DNA of 64,000 bases from an uncultured Alphaproteobacteria bacterium (GTDB taxonomy: Bacteria; Pseudomonadota; Alphaproteobacteria; HIMB59; GCA-002718135). A program made the position numbers and the translations under genes. How positions within the stretch are numbered: the first letter of the stretch is position 1; each line of letters starts with the position of its first letter. The stretch lies in NCBI GenBank assembly GCA_902561355.1, contig CACEPG010000003.1:1-64000 (forward strand). The letters are read 5' to 3'. The notes beneath the pieces are model-generated. The model was not told the DNA's origin and did no database searches. It saw only the letters and a program-made list of their open reading frames with translations. Below, one piece after another: positions 1 through 8,026 of the stretch.

Positions 1-262
1 GGGCATAGGCAAAAACAAATGCTAAAGAAATTGTTATAACCATTGTAATAATGGAAATAAATAAACTGTTATATATTGAATATACTAAAGCAGGATTTGA
101 AAAATAACTTTGATAATTTTCAAAACCTATAAAAATACCATCTTTATTTTCAACGCTTTTTGATAATATTGCATACATTGGAAATGCAAGAGCAATAAAA
201 ATATAAATACCTATAATTGATATAAAAAATATAGTTAGATAATCATCTTTACTTTTTTTCAT
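1..262 (-). CDS. ABC transporter permease, PhnU2/FbpB-like, partial (runs off left edge)
   Basis: Only the first 87 codons are in the window. The ATG is at 262-260 and translation begins MKKSKDDYLTIFF. An N-terminal membrane segment (about residues 10-32) is followed by SKSVENKDGIFIGFENY and a second hydrophobic stretch. This closely parallels the N-terminus of the complete permease at 6303-8006 (SKSLQNKDGEFIGLTNY), so it is a paralogous permease. It begins 8 bases after the stop of the ATPase gene on the same strand, so the order is binding protein, ATPase, permease in one operon. It would form the inner-membrane channel of importer 1. The substrate is inferred from context (2-aminoethylphosphonate type) and is not shown by this fragment. 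The full-length gene should have two permease halves, as its paralogue does. Confidence 0.85.
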   Translation of the reverse strand, partial: MKKSKDDYLTIFFISIIGIYIFIALAFPMYAILSKSVENKDGIFIGFENYQSYFSNPALVYSIYNSLFISIITMVITISLAFVFAYA

Positions 263-270
263 AGTAAAAT

Positions 271-1332
271 CTATGCCTTAACAACTTTAAGCGCGTGCGG
301 TTGTAGTGAAATACTAATAGAAGAATTATTTTGAATATTATTATTTAGAATGTATTCAGAAGCAAAATTACAAATAACATTTGTTTTTTCTGACTCGAAG
401 TTTACTTCTATATGCCCTCTTATATTAGATCCTAAAAACTCAAGCTCCTTAATTGTGCCTTTTAAAATATTTTTTTCATTACCAGTTTGAGAAATTTTAA
501 TATCTTCAGGTCTGATAGTTACTGTTAATAAATCATCTTTTATATTTTCATTGCATTCTAATGTTGATCCATTAATCTCGAGACTATTGTCAGAAACTCT
601 TTTAGCTTTAAATAAATTGGTCGTTCCTATAAAATTTGCAGAAAACGCAGTTTTTGGTTTAGAATAAAGATCTTGAGGTGATCCTTCTTGCTCAATTACT
701 CCATTATTCATTAGTATGATTCTATCCGCCATAGTTAATGCTTCTTCTTGGTCATGGGTAACCATAATGGTAGTTACTCCCAGTTGCCTTTGAAGATTTT
801 TTATTTCTAATCTTAAATGCTGTCTTACCTTAGCATCTAATGCTGAAAGAGGTTCATCCAATAATAGTAATCCTGGGGAAGGTGCTAAAGCTCTTGCTAG
901 TGCAACACGTTGTTGTTCACCACCAGATAGTTGGGCAGAAAATTTATTTATATGATCACTCAAACCAACTAATTTTAATAATTCATCAACTCTTTTATTG
1001 ATTGTTTCTTTATTTTGTTTTCTTGTTTTTAACCCAAAGGATATATTATTTTTTACGCTTAAGTTTGGAAACAAAGCATAGGACTGGAATACAATTCCAA
1101 AGTCTCTTTGATCTGGAGGAAGTAAAGAAATATCTTTATTATTTTGATTAATTAGTCCGTCAGATTGACTCTCTAATCCAGCAATTACTCTTAATAAAGT
1201 TGTTTTTCCACATCCTGAAGGACCCAGTATACATACAAACTCACCCTCTTTAACATCAAAACTTACATTTTTAAGTGCTTGGAAATCTCCAAAGTACTTA
1301 TTAATATTTTTTACTGATAAATATTGTTCCAT
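271..1332 (-). CDS. phnT2: ABC transporter ATP-binding protein, PhnT2-like (importer 1)
   Basis: This 353-residue ATPase energises uptake by importer 1. Walker A GPSGCGKTT is at about residues 37-45, the Q-loop at FQSYALFP, the signature LSGGEQQRVALARAL near 135-149 and Walker B LLLLDEPLSALD just after. A TOBE-like tail follows (TVTIRPEDIKI). Length and layout fit the polyamine/Fe3+/2-aminoethylphosphonate group of importer ATPases, and it is closely similar to the second copy at 5221-6294. It lies between the binding-protein gene (stop at 1395, separated by a hairpin at 1348-1379) and the permease (start at 262). The family assignment is firm. The phosphonate substrate is inferred from the neighbouring PhnZ-like and EamA-like genes, and ferric iron is the main alternative. 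Confidence 0.85.
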   Translation of the reverse strand: MEQYLSVKNINKYFGDFQALKNVSFDVKEGEFVCILGPSGCGKTTLLRVIAGLESQSDGLINQNNKDISLLPPDQRDFGIVFQSYALFPNLSVKNNISFGLKTRKQNKETINKRVDELLKLVGLSDHINKFSAQLSGGEQQRVALARALAPSPGLLLLDEPLSALDAKVRQHLRLEIKNLQRQLGVTTIMVTHDQEEALTMADRIILMNNGVIEQEGSPQDLYSKPKTAFSANFIGTTNLFKAKRVSDNSLEINGSTLECNENIKDDLLTVTIRPEDIKISQTGNEKNILKGTIKELEFLGSNIRGHIEVNFESEKTNVICNFASEYILNNNIQNNSSISISLQPHALKVVKA

Positions 1333-1347
1333 AAATTTTATAGTAAT

Positions 1348-1379
1348 AAAAAGCTTACAAAATTAATTGTAAGCTTTTT
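1348..1379 (-). terminator. intercistronic hairpin / partial terminator between binding protein and ATPase genes
   Basis: A perfect 13-bp inverted repeat (AAAAAGCTTACAA and its complement, arms 1348-1360 and 1367-1379) encloses a 6-base loop. In the minus-strand transcript the stem ends in five U and continues U-rich. It lies 15 bases after the binding-protein stop and 15 bases before the ATPase start. Such hairpins usually protect or attenuate the mRNA so that the binding protein is made in excess over ATPase and permease. The structure is seen; the role is inferred. Confidence 0.6.
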
Positions 1380-1394
1380 ATCTCATAGATTGTA

Positions 1395-2414
1395 TTAGCT
1401 TTTAGGCTCTGATTTAGAATCGTATCTACTTTGCCATTCAGCAAGAATAGCTTTTCTATTTGTTGCTGCAAACTCAAAATCATTTTTGATCATTGCATCC
1501 AACAACCCTGGAGGAAAATGCTCAACTGGTTTAGCAACTCCAGGCATTCCCACAACAGCATAAGCTTCATTATACATTTCCATTGCTTTTTGTGTAATAG
1601 CCCAGTCTGCTAAAGTTTTAGCATCTTCTAAGTTATCAGTACCTTTGATTATTGCATTAGCTTCCATTTCCCATCCAACACCTTCTGCTGGAACTATAAT
1701 TTCAATTGGAGCTCCTTTTGCTTTAGATCTAGCACCTCTAAACGCGAAAGACACGCCTATTGGAACTTCTCCTGCAGCAGCTTGCTTACAAGGTTTTGAA
1801 CCTGAGTGAGTATAGTGAGAAATATTTTTATGAAGTCTATCCATAAAGTCCCAACCACCATCTTCACCAAAAATTTGTAACCAACTTGAAACATCTAAGA
1901 AACCTGTTCCTGATGAATTTGGATTTGGCATTGCTACATGTCCTTCATACTCAGGTTTGGTCAAATCTTCCCAAGAGCCTGGCATTGAGAAACCATGTTT
2001 TGCCATCTCAACTGTATTTACACATACAGCAGCAACCCAAGCATCAATACCTGTCCATGAAGCAGGCTCATCTCCATCACGGAATTTTGGATCAAGCTTT
2101 TCTATTCCTTTTGGAGAATAAGGTTCAAACATCCCTTCCCCTTTCATTAGCATAAGACTTGTTCCTGCTAATCCCCAAATAATATCAGCTTGCGGATTAT
2201 TTTTTTCTGCTAACAATTTAGCAGTAATGATACCTGTAGAATCACGAACCCAATTAATTTCTATATCAGGATGATCTTCATTAAATGTTGCAGCGTATCT
2301 TTTTAAATCTTCTGCTTCAATAGCTGTATAAACAGTTAAAGAACCAGCGTTAGCATTTGCTAAACTTAAGATGAATATAAAAGCAACACTTATTGTAGTT
2401 ATTAAACTTTTCAT
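1395..2414 (-). CDS. phnS2: periplasmic substrate-binding protein, 2-aminoethylphosphonate type (PhnS2/AepX-like; importer 1)
   Basis: A 339-residue protein with a signal peptide (about residues 1-23, ending ANA-G), then SLTVYTAIEAEDLKRY and RDSTGIITAKLLAEKNNPQAD. This start follows a strong Shine-Dalgarno GGAGGA (2418-2423), 3 bases from the ATG. The fold family is shared with ferric-binding FbpA, but the adjacent tyrosines that bind iron in FbpA are absent: the matching region reads GVSFAFRG. The motif THSGSKPCKQA is shared with the second binding protein at 4015-5058. It is the first gene of the importer 1 operon and is preceded by a Pho-box-like repeat with a -10 at the right distance. 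The likely job is to capture a phosphonate in the periplasm. The substrate is inferred from context and from the missing iron ligands. Confidence 0.75.
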   Translation of the reverse strand: MKSLITTISVAFIFILSLANANAGSLTVYTAIEAEDLKRYAATFNEDHPDIEINWVRDSTGIITAKLLAEKNNPQADIIWGLAGTSLMLMKGEGMFEPYSPKGIEKLDPKFRDGDEPASWTGIDAWVAAVCVNTVEMAKHGFSMPGSWEDLTKPEYEGHVAMPNPNSSGTGFLDVSSWLQIFGEDGGWDFMDRLHKNISHYTHSGSKPCKQAAAGEVPIGVSFAFRGARSKAKGAPIEIIVPAEGVGWEMEANAIIKGTDNLEDAKTLADWAITQKAMEMYNEAYAVVGMPGVAKPVEHFPPGLLDAMIKNDFEFAATNRKAILAEWQSRYDSKSEPKS

Positions 2415-2466
2415 AATTCCTCCGTCTACTAGTTAAGTAATTATGCCATTAAAGACAAAAAAAGCA

Positions 2467-2512
2467 TTTATACAACTACTTTCGTTACAATTTTATTAAA
2501 AAAAAATTACAA
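2467..2512 (-). promoter_or_regulatory. Pho-box-like promoter of the importer 1 operon
   Basis: On the minus strand three 7-base units start every 11 bases: TTGTAAT (2512-2506), TTTTAAT (2501-2495) and TTGTAAC (2490-2484), with AT-only 4-base spacers. The last unit is followed after exactly 11 bases by a -10-like TATAAA (2472-2467). This is the layout of PhoB-activated promoters, where 11-bp-periodic TGTNA units replace the -35. Sequence match to the classical CTGTCAT unit is only partial, so the regulator is inferred. Confidence 0.45.
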
Positions 2513-2523
2513 ATTATATGAAA

Positions 2524-3366
2524 CTAAGCATTAAATATAAAGCCAACCCCGATAAAAAATAATATTCCTGATATTATACGCATATATCCTATTTTTTCTC
2601 TTAACAATATCAACCCTAGCAGTGATGCAAATATAATGCTAGATTCTCGCATCGAAGCTACAAGCCCTATTGGCTCATATTTCATTGACCAAATAATTAT
2701 GGCGTAGGCACTAAAAGAAATAATTGTTGCACATAATATTAAAAGTAATTCTTTAATTTTTACTTTGAATAATGATTCTTTATCAGTCAGGTATACATAA
2801 CCAATAGAAATCCATCCACCTAAAAAAAAATTCCATACAATGAATGTTGCGCTATTATCTACAGACCTTACACCAGCTCCATCAGAAAAAGCATATATAG
2901 AAATAACAAAAGCAATAAAAATAGAAATACCAATTTTTTTATAATTTATTTTATTATTAAAATTACTTACTGAAATTAAAACTAAAGCAAGACTTGCTAT
3001 TAAAATACCAATTATTCCAAAAAATGGAATTATTTCTTGTAAAAAAATTAAAGAAAAAATTGTAACAAAAATTGGTGCACATCCGCGCGCAACAGGATAA
3101 ATAAAAGTTAGATCTTCTCGATTGTACATAATGCCCAAGAGAATAAAATACAGGCTATGTAATAGGAATGAGCAAGTCAAATAAAACCAAGTTATACCTT
3201 CTGGCAAGGGGACAAAAAATATAATTGGAGTAAAAATAATACTTTGGAAAAATACTTTATAAGCAACTCCGACTAATGAATTATTAAGGGATTTAATAAT
3301 AATATTCCACAAGGCATGCAAAAAAGCAGCAAAAAAAATAAGTAAATATATTGAAGTACTTGTCAT
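2524..3366 (-). CDS. EamA/DMT-family membrane protein, phosphonate-associated type (phn_DUF6-like)
   Basis: A 280-residue, almost wholly hydrophobic protein with about ten membrane segments arranged as two EamA-like halves (FFAAFLHALWNIIIK near the N-terminus and MRESSIIFASLLGLILLREK near the C-terminus). Size and layout match the EamA-like proteins described as phosphonate-utilisation-associated membrane proteins (TIGR03340). It starts 45 bases from and divergent to the PhnZ-like gene at 3412, and lies upstream of the importer 1 operon on the same strand, separated from it by that operon's own promoter. It probably moves a small metabolite across the inner membrane, either an exporter or an importer. 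No substrate can be read from the sequence. The EamA call is secure and the phosphonate link is contextual. Confidence 0.75.
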   Translation of the reverse strand: MTSTSIYLLIFFAAFLHALWNIIIKSLNNSLVGVAYKVFFQSIIFTPIIFFVPLPEGITWFYLTCSFLLHSLYFILLGIMYNREDLTFIYPVARGCAPIFVTIFSLIFLQEIIPFFGIIGILIASLALVLISVSNFNNKINYKKIGISIFIAFVISIYAFSDGAGVRSVDNSATFIVWNFFLGGWISIGYVYLTDKESLFKVKIKELLLILCATIISFSAYAIIIWSMKYEPIGLVASMRESSIIFASLLGLILLREKIGYMRIISGILFFIGVGFIFNA

Positions 3367-3411
3367 AATTTTTATTTTGCAATGTTGTTTAATTAAACTA
3401 AATAAAGGGAT

Positions 3412-3963
3412 ATGAAAAATAATATTGTAATAAAACTTCTAAATCTTTTAGAAAATAAAGGTAGCAATATTCAATATGGCAATGAAAATGTCACTCAGTT
3501 AGAACATGCCCTCCAATGTGCTGAACTAGCTGAGCAAAATAATTTTTCTAAAGAAATTATAACCGCAGCTTTACTGCATGATATTGGTCATTTATTATAT
3601 GATGGGAAGGATCCTATTCATGATGGAAAAGATGGCTATCACGAAAATTTAGGTGCAGAATATTTATCCACTTATTATGGTGAAGAAGTAACGCGACCTA
3701 TTAAAGCTCACGTTGCTTGTAAAAGATATTTATCAGCAGTTGAAGAGGGGTATTATGAAATTTTATCTGAGGCTTCAAAAATTTCTTTGAAAGCACAAGG
3801 AGGTCCTTTTACAAAAGAAGAGGCAGAAGAGTTTATAAAAAAACCATTTATGAAAGAAGCTGTTGAACTTCGTCGATTTGATGATGAGGCTAAAATTTTG
3901 AACAAAGAAACTCCGAATTTAGAACATTTTAAACATTATTTAGAAGAGTCATTAAAGAACTAA
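3412..3963 (+). CDS. phnZ: HD-domain oxygenase of the PhnZ type (C-P bond cleavage)
   Basis: A 183-residue HD protein. PhnZ is a mixed-valence di-iron oxygenase that splits the C-P bond of 2-amino-1-hydroxyethylphosphonate, giving glycine and phosphate. Candidate ligands are all present: H32 (VTQLEHALQ), H56-D57 with H60 (LLHDIGHLL), H77, H100 (AHVACKRYL) and D157 (RRFDD). Y22 and E25 lie 10 and 7 residues before H32, the spacing I recall for the lid residues Tyr24 and Glu27 of PhnZ. The motifs QGGPFTKEEA and RRFDDEAK are typical of the phosphonate-associated HD family (TIGR03276). It sits alone on the plus strand between the two importers. The usual partner, the 2-oxoglutarate hydroxylase PhnY, is not in the window. 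Members of this family act on different hydroxyphosphonates, so the exact substrate is open. Confidence 0.75.
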   Translation: MKNNIVIKLLNLLENKGSNIQYGNENVTQLEHALQCAELAEQNNFSKEIITAALLHDIGHLLYDGKDPIHDGKDGYHENLGAEYLSTYYGEEVTRPIKAHVACKRYLSAVEEGYYEILSEASKISLKAQGGPFTKEEAEEFIKKPFMKEAVELRRFDDEAKILNKETPNLEHFKHYLEESLKN

Positions 3964-3967
3964 AAAA

Positions 3968-3989
3968 AAGGGGATGTTAACATCCCCTT
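3968..3989 (-). terminator. intrinsic terminator between convergent phnZ-like and binding-protein genes
   Basis: A 9-bp perfect stem, AAGGGGATG (3968-3976) and CATCCCCTT (3981-3989), closes a TTAA loop. On the minus strand the stem runs into a U tract of about eight (the A run at 3962-3969), so it is a strong terminator for the binding-protein gene ending at 4015. On the plus strand it also follows the stop at 3963 directly, but with only a weak U tract. Confidence 0.8.
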
Positions 3990-4014
3990 AATTACCTTTT
4001 ATATTATAAATAGG

Positions 4015-5058
4015 TTAACTTTTTGGTTCAGTTTTCCCATCATATCTTTTTTTCCATTCAGCAACGATACGATCTTTATTTGCAGCAGCCCAAACAAAGT
4101 CATTATTAATTAACTTAGCTTGTACTTCATCATAAAAATCTGGCAGTTCTGGATCTTTCGTTACTTTTGATGGGTCAGCAATAATTGATTGTCTCTCTCC
4201 AAACAATTTCATACCATCGCCTAAAGTCCAATCCATTAATGTTTTAGCATCTTCCAGATTATCTGTGCCTTTCATTATTGCTACCACTTGCATTTCCCAA
4301 CCTATTCCTTCATCAGGAATGATCATATCAATTGGTGCACCAGCTTTGATAACTTTAATTGCTCTACCTGGCCAAGAAATACCAATGGCAAATTCACCTG
4401 AACCAGCTTGTTTACAAGGCTTAGAGCCAGAGTGAGTATACACACCTATATTTTCATGAAGAGCATCCATGTATTCCCATGCTTTATCTTCACCCCATAT
4501 TTGAATCCAACTAGATGCATCCAAAAAGCCTGTACCAGATGATGCAGGATTTGGCATAGATATATGACCCTTATAAATTGGATTTGTTAACTCAGCCCAA
4601 CTTGTAGGTTTTGGTAGACCATGTTTTTCTGCTTCTATTCTATTCCAACAAATACAACCAGCCCAACCATAGTTTCCAACCCAAGTAACAGGTGCAGTGT
4701 TATCAACATATCGTTGATCAATCGCATCCATTCCCTTTGGTGTATATTCTACAAACATACCTTCTGCTTCCATATTGAGAGCAACAGTAGCTGCCATTTC
4801 AAATAAAAAGTCTGCTTGAGGATTATCTTTTTCTGCCATCATTTTAGCAGCCATTGTACCTGTTGATTCACGCACAACATTTACTTTAATATCAGGATGT
4901 TGTTTTTGAAATTCATCCATGTAATGTTTTAAATTATCTGCATCAGTACTTGAGTAAACCAATAGTTCACCAGCATTTGATAACTGACTAAATGTTGATA
5001 AAGATAAAAAAATTAAAACAGTACTTAACGTTTTAAATGTTTTTTTTATTAAGAACAT
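4015..5058 (-). CDS. phnS2: periplasmic substrate-binding protein, 2-aminoethylphosphonate type (importer 2)
   Basis: A 347-residue paralogue of the binding protein at 1395-2414. It has a signal peptide (MFLIKKTFKTLSTVLIF... ending SNAG), then ELLVYSSTDADNLKHY, RESTGTMAAKMMAEKDNPQAD and THSGSKPCKQA. I choose the ATG at 5058 because GGGAGG lies a few bases upstream and the signal peptide begins there; a longer frame to 5121 would spoil the signal peptide. As in the first copy, the FbpA iron-binding tyrosine pair is missing (GISWPGRA). It is transcribed away from its presumed ATPase and permease genes (5221-8006) and ends at a strong terminator, so it is a single-gene unit. Divergence from copy 1 suggests a different or broader ligand, which is inference. 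Confidence 0.75.
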   Translation of the reverse strand: MFLIKKTFKTLSTVLIFLSLSTFSQLSNAGELLVYSSTDADNLKHYMDEFQKQHPDIKVNVVRESTGTMAAKMMAEKDNPQADFLFEMAATVALNMEAEGMFVEYTPKGMDAIDQRYVDNTAPVTWVGNYGWAGCICWNRIEAEKHGLPKPTSWAELTNPIYKGHISMPNPASSGTGFLDASSWIQIWGEDKAWEYMDALHENIGVYTHSGSKPCKQAGSGEFAIGISWPGRAIKVIKAGAPIDMIIPDEGIGWEMQVVAIMKGTDNLEDAKTLMDWTLGDGMKLFGERQSIIADPSKVTKDPELPDFYDEVQAKLINNDFVWAAANKDRIVAEWKKRYDGKTEPKS

Positions 5059-5102
5059 ATAATTACCTCCCGTTAAAATTTTACATTTATTAATTTTAAA
5101 TA

Positions 5103-5142
5103 TGACAATCATGTTAAGCATATATTAAAAATTTGTTAACAG
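5103..5142 (-). promoter_or_regulatory. Pho-box-like 11-bp repeat array upstream of binding protein 2
   Basis: Minus strand units start every 11 bases: CTGTTAA (5142-5136), TTTTTAA (5131-5125), TGCTTAA (5120-5114) and ATTGTCA (5109-5103). The period matches Pho boxes and the first unit is close to the classical CTGTCAT. The array lies in the intergenic region shared by the binding-protein gene (minus) and the ATPase gene (plus), so it could serve both. A clear -10 for the minus promoter is not obvious. Confidence 0.35.
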
Positions 5143-5165
5143 TTATTAGCAAATTTCAATATAAT
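5136..5165 (+). promoter_or_regulatory. candidate sigma-70 promoter for the importer 2 ATPase-permease operon
   Basis: TTAACA (5136-5141) and a perfect TATAAT (5160-5165) are separated by 18 bases, about 55 bases before the ATG at 5221. The -35 overlaps the outermost Pho-box-like unit on the other strand. There is no Shine-Dalgarno just before the ATG. Confidence 0.45.
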
Positions 5166-5220
5166 TTTGCGTATAAGAGGCTATAACTATGATAAATTTA
5201 CTTAAAATTTATTTGATTCT

Positions 5221-6294
5221 ATGCAGAATAATAACACATATCTTGAAGTTAAAGATTTATCGAAATCATTTGGAAATTTTGAAGCAATAAAAAATATTGA
5301 TATCAATATACAAGAAGGCGAATTTGTTTGCTTTCTTGGCCCTTCAGGTTGCGGCAAAACAACTTTACTAAGATGTATAGCGGGATTAGAGACTCAAAGT
5401 ACAGGATCTGTTATTCAAAAAAATATTAATATATCAAATGAGCCTCCATCAAATAGAGATTTTGGAATCGTCTTTCAGTCTTATGCTTTATTTCCAAATC
5501 TGTCTGTCTTTTCAAATATATCTTATGGTTTGATAAATAATAAATGGAAAAAAGCAGATATAAAAAAAAGAGTAGATGAATTATTAAGTTTAGTTAATTT
5601 AACTGAACATGCATTAAAATATCCAAGTCAGCTATCTGGTGGTGAGCAACAACGTGTAGCCTTAGCGAGAGCTTTAGCAACGTCACCAGGATTGTTGTTA
5701 TTAGATGAACCTTTATCTGCTTTGGATGCAAAGGTTAGAGTGTTTTTGAGAAAACAAATACGAGATTTGCAAAGAAAGCTTGGTGTAACAACTATTATGG
5801 TTACCCATGATCAAGAAGAAGCACAAACAATGGCGGATAGAATTTTCGTAATGAAAGATGGAGAAATAATTCAATCAGGAACACCAAGTGAAATTTATAC
5901 AAAAGCAAATTCTCCTTTTATAGCTTCTTTTATTGGTAGTATGAATTTTATCCCTGCGATTATTAATAGTTCAAACAAAGTAAAATGTAATCAAATAGAG
6001 ATAAATTGCGATATAGGAAATTTTAAAGCAAATGATTCTGTTCAATTAGCAATTAGACCTGAGGACATTCAGTTTAAGCAAAGCAATCAGGATGACAATA
6101 TGATTCCAGGAACAATTAAAGAAGTTGAGTTTTTAGGATCTTTTCAACGAGTGTATTTTGAAGTTAGGAATTTTACAGATGAATTAATTATAGTTGATGT
6201 TCCGAGTTCAACTGCAAGGAAAATTGAATTAGATATTAATAAAGAATTGAATTTATATTTTTCTAAAGAAGATGCTCGTATTTATTCAACATAA
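5221..6294 (+). CDS. phnT2: ABC transporter ATP-binding protein, PhnT2-like (importer 2)
   Basis: A 357-residue ATPase paralogous to the gene at 271-1332. Walker A GPSGCGKTT is at about 40-48, the Q-loop at FQSYALFPNLS, the signature LSGGEQQRVALARALATSPG and Walker B LLLLDEPLSALD follow, then a TOBE-like C-terminal domain (VQLAIRPEDIQF). It powers the permease encoded 8 bases downstream (6303). The start is the first in-frame ATG; no good ribosome binding site precedes it. The binding protein for this pair is the divergent gene at 4015-5058. Sequence alone cannot separate phosphonate, Fe3+ and related importer ATPases, so the substrate is inferred from the neighbourhood. Confidence 0.85.
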   Translation: MQNNNTYLEVKDLSKSFGNFEAIKNIDINIQEGEFVCFLGPSGCGKTTLLRCIAGLETQSTGSVIQKNINISNEPPSNRDFGIVFQSYALFPNLSVFSNISYGLINNKWKKADIKKRVDELLSLVNLTEHALKYPSQLSGGEQQRVALARALATSPGLLLLDEPLSALDAKVRVFLRKQIRDLQRKLGVTTIMVTHDQEEAQTMADRIFVMKDGEIIQSGTPSEIYTKANSPFIASFIGSMNFIPAIINSSNKVKCNQIEINCDIGNFKANDSVQLAIRPEDIQFKQSNQDDNMIPGTIKEVEFLGSFQRVYFEVRNFTDELIIVDVPSSTARKIELDINKELNLYFSKEDARIYST

Positions 6295-6302
6295 TTAGAT
6301 AT

Positions 6303-8006
6303 ATGAGTTTATTCAAATTTGCAGATATTCGTAGAGGTAAAGATTCAAGTGATCGAGTTGGGTTATTTATGCTCATATCCTATATTATTCTTTTTTTATT
6401 ATTTTTAGTTTTACCTCTAGGGGCTTTAATTTCTAAAAGCTTACAAAATAAAGATGGAGAATTTATAGGTCTTACAAACTATAATTTATATCTTCAAGAG
6501 CCAGCGTTATTTCAATCACTTTATAATAGTTTATTTGTCGCTATCTGTTCCACTGTTATAGTTGTTGTTTTGGCATTTTTATTTTCTTATGCCCTAACAA
6601 GAACTTGTATGCCTTTTAAAGGTTTTTTTAAATTAGTAGCTTTAATACCTTTATTAAGTCCATCCATCCTTGCTGCGATAGCTCTTGTATATTGGTTTGG
6701 TAATCAAGGTGTTTTAAAAGAAGTGTTGTTAGGAAAATCTATATACGGACCTATTGGTATAATTATGGCTTCTGTGTATTGGACTTTTCCGCATGCACTT
6801 ATAATTCTAACAACTTCTTTATCACTATCTGATTCGCGTTTGTATGAAGCGGCAGATGTTTTAAAAACATCTAAACTCAGAGCTTTTTTTACGATTACTA
6901 TTCCAGGAGCTAGGTATGGAATCATTAGTACGGCTTTTGTCATTTTTACTCAAGTGTTTACCGACTTTGGTGTTCCTAAAGTTATAGGAGGAAACTATAA
7001 TGTTTTAGCAACTGATATTTATAAAGAAGTTGTCGGGATGCAAAATTTTCAAATGGGCGCAGTCATCTCTATGGTACTATTAGTTCCTGCAATGATAGCT
7101 TTTTTTATTGATCGTTATTCAAGAAAAAAACAAATCTCTTTACTCACGGCTAGATCAGTTGTTTTCAAACCGAAGAAGCACTTTAAGGTTGATATGATCA
7201 TGCTTGGATTTTGTTCAGCCTTAGCATTAATCATCATATTAATGATAGGGATGGCACAATTTGGAGCAATAGTTAAATATTGGCCCTATAACTTAAACTT
7301 TACGTTAAAAAATTATGACTTCCAAGTAGCAGGACTTGGTTGGGATTCTTTTTATAATTCAGTTGAATTGTCATTTTATACAGCAATTTTTGGCACTATT
7401 ATTATTTTTGTTGGCTCCTACTTAATTGAAAAATTAAGAATTAATGAAGGATATAGAAATACAGTTCAATTTTTTGCACTTATGCCAATGGCTGTACCAG
7501 GGTTGGTATTAGGATTAGCTTATATATTTTTCTTTAATGCAAAAGATAATCCTCTAAATTTTATTTATGCAACAATGATTATCTTAGTTGTAAACACAAT
7601 TGTTCATTTCTATACAGTCTCTCATTTGACAGCGATTACTGCTTTAAAGCAAATGGATAAAGAATTTGAATCTGTTTCATTGTCTTTAAAAATTCCGATT
7701 TATAAAATGTTTTGGCGTGTAACCCTACCTGTTTGTCTACCACCTATTTTTGATGTTTCTATTTATTTATTTGTTAATGCGATGACTACCGTGTCCGGGG
7801 TAATCTTTCTTTATTCCTATGATACTACTCTTGCATCTGTGTCTGCTATTCATCTAGATGAGCAAGGAGAAGTTGCTAAAGCTGCTGCGATGGCGATGTT
7901 AATAGTTTATGTTTCTGTTGCTGTGAGACTTACCCATACAATTATTACAAAAAAAGTATTGCGTAAAACTCAAGCGTGGCGATACAATATTCTTGATACA
8001 AAATAA
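6303..8006 (+). CDS. phnU2: ABC transporter permease with two fused halves, PhnU2-like (importer 2)
   Basis: A 567-residue inner-membrane permease with about 12 membrane segments. It consists of two related halves, each with an EAA-type cytoplasmic loop (LYEAADVLKTSKLRAFFTITIPGARYG in the first; FESVSLSLKIPIYKMFWRVTLPV in the second). Fused-duplicate permeases of this length occur in the FbpB/AfuB and PhnU2 groups. The first hundred residues match the truncated permease at the left window edge. It follows its ATPase by 8 bases and precedes a phosphatase gene by 20 bases, so the three are probably co-transcribed. It probably forms the channel for phosphonate uptake; iron is the alternative substrate. 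Confidence 0.8.
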   Translation: MSLFKFADIRRGKDSSDRVGLFMLISYIILFLLFLVLPLGALISKSLQNKDGEFIGLTNYNLYLQEPALFQSLYNSLFVAICSTVIVVVLAFLFSYALTRTCMPFKGFFKLVALIPLLSPSILAAIALVYWFGNQGVLKEVLLGKSIYGPIGIIMASVYWTFPHALIILTTSLSLSDSRLYEAADVLKTSKLRAFFTITIPGARYGIISTAFVIFTQVFTDFGVPKVIGGNYNVLATDIYKEVVGMQNFQMGAVISMVLLVPAMIAFFIDRYSRKKQISLLTARSVVFKPKKHFKVDMIMLGFCSALALIIILMIGMAQFGAIVKYWPYNLNFTLKNYDFQVAGLGWDSFYNSVELSFYTAIFGTIIIFVGSYLIEKLRINEGYRNTVQFFALMPMAVPGLVLGLAYIFFFNAKDNPLNFIYATMIILVVNTIVHFYTVSHLTAITALKQMDKEFESVSLSLKIPIYKMFWRVTLPVCLPPIFDVSIYLFVNAMTTVSGVIFLYSYDTTLASVSAIHLDEQGEVAKAAAMAMLIVYVSVAVRLTHTIITKKVLRKTQAWRYNILDTK

Positions 8007-8026
8007 TATTAATACAAAATACTGTT

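Noticed and set aside
271-5058. Reading the two importers simply as ferric iron (FbpABC) systems
   Set aside because: The fold family fits, but the iron-binding tyrosine pair is absent in both binding proteins and the neighbours are phosphonate and phosphate genes. Iron is kept as the alternative.
5059-5121. Longer N-terminus for binding protein 2 (to 5121)
   Set aside because: GGGAGG and a normal signal peptide mark the ATG at 5058; the extension would bury the signal peptide.
5181-5290. Short overlapping ORF from the ATG at 5189 before the importer 2 ATPase
   Set aside because: It is out of frame with the ATPase, about 34 codons long, overlaps conserved coding sequence and has no recognisable content; a regulatory leader peptide cannot be excluded.
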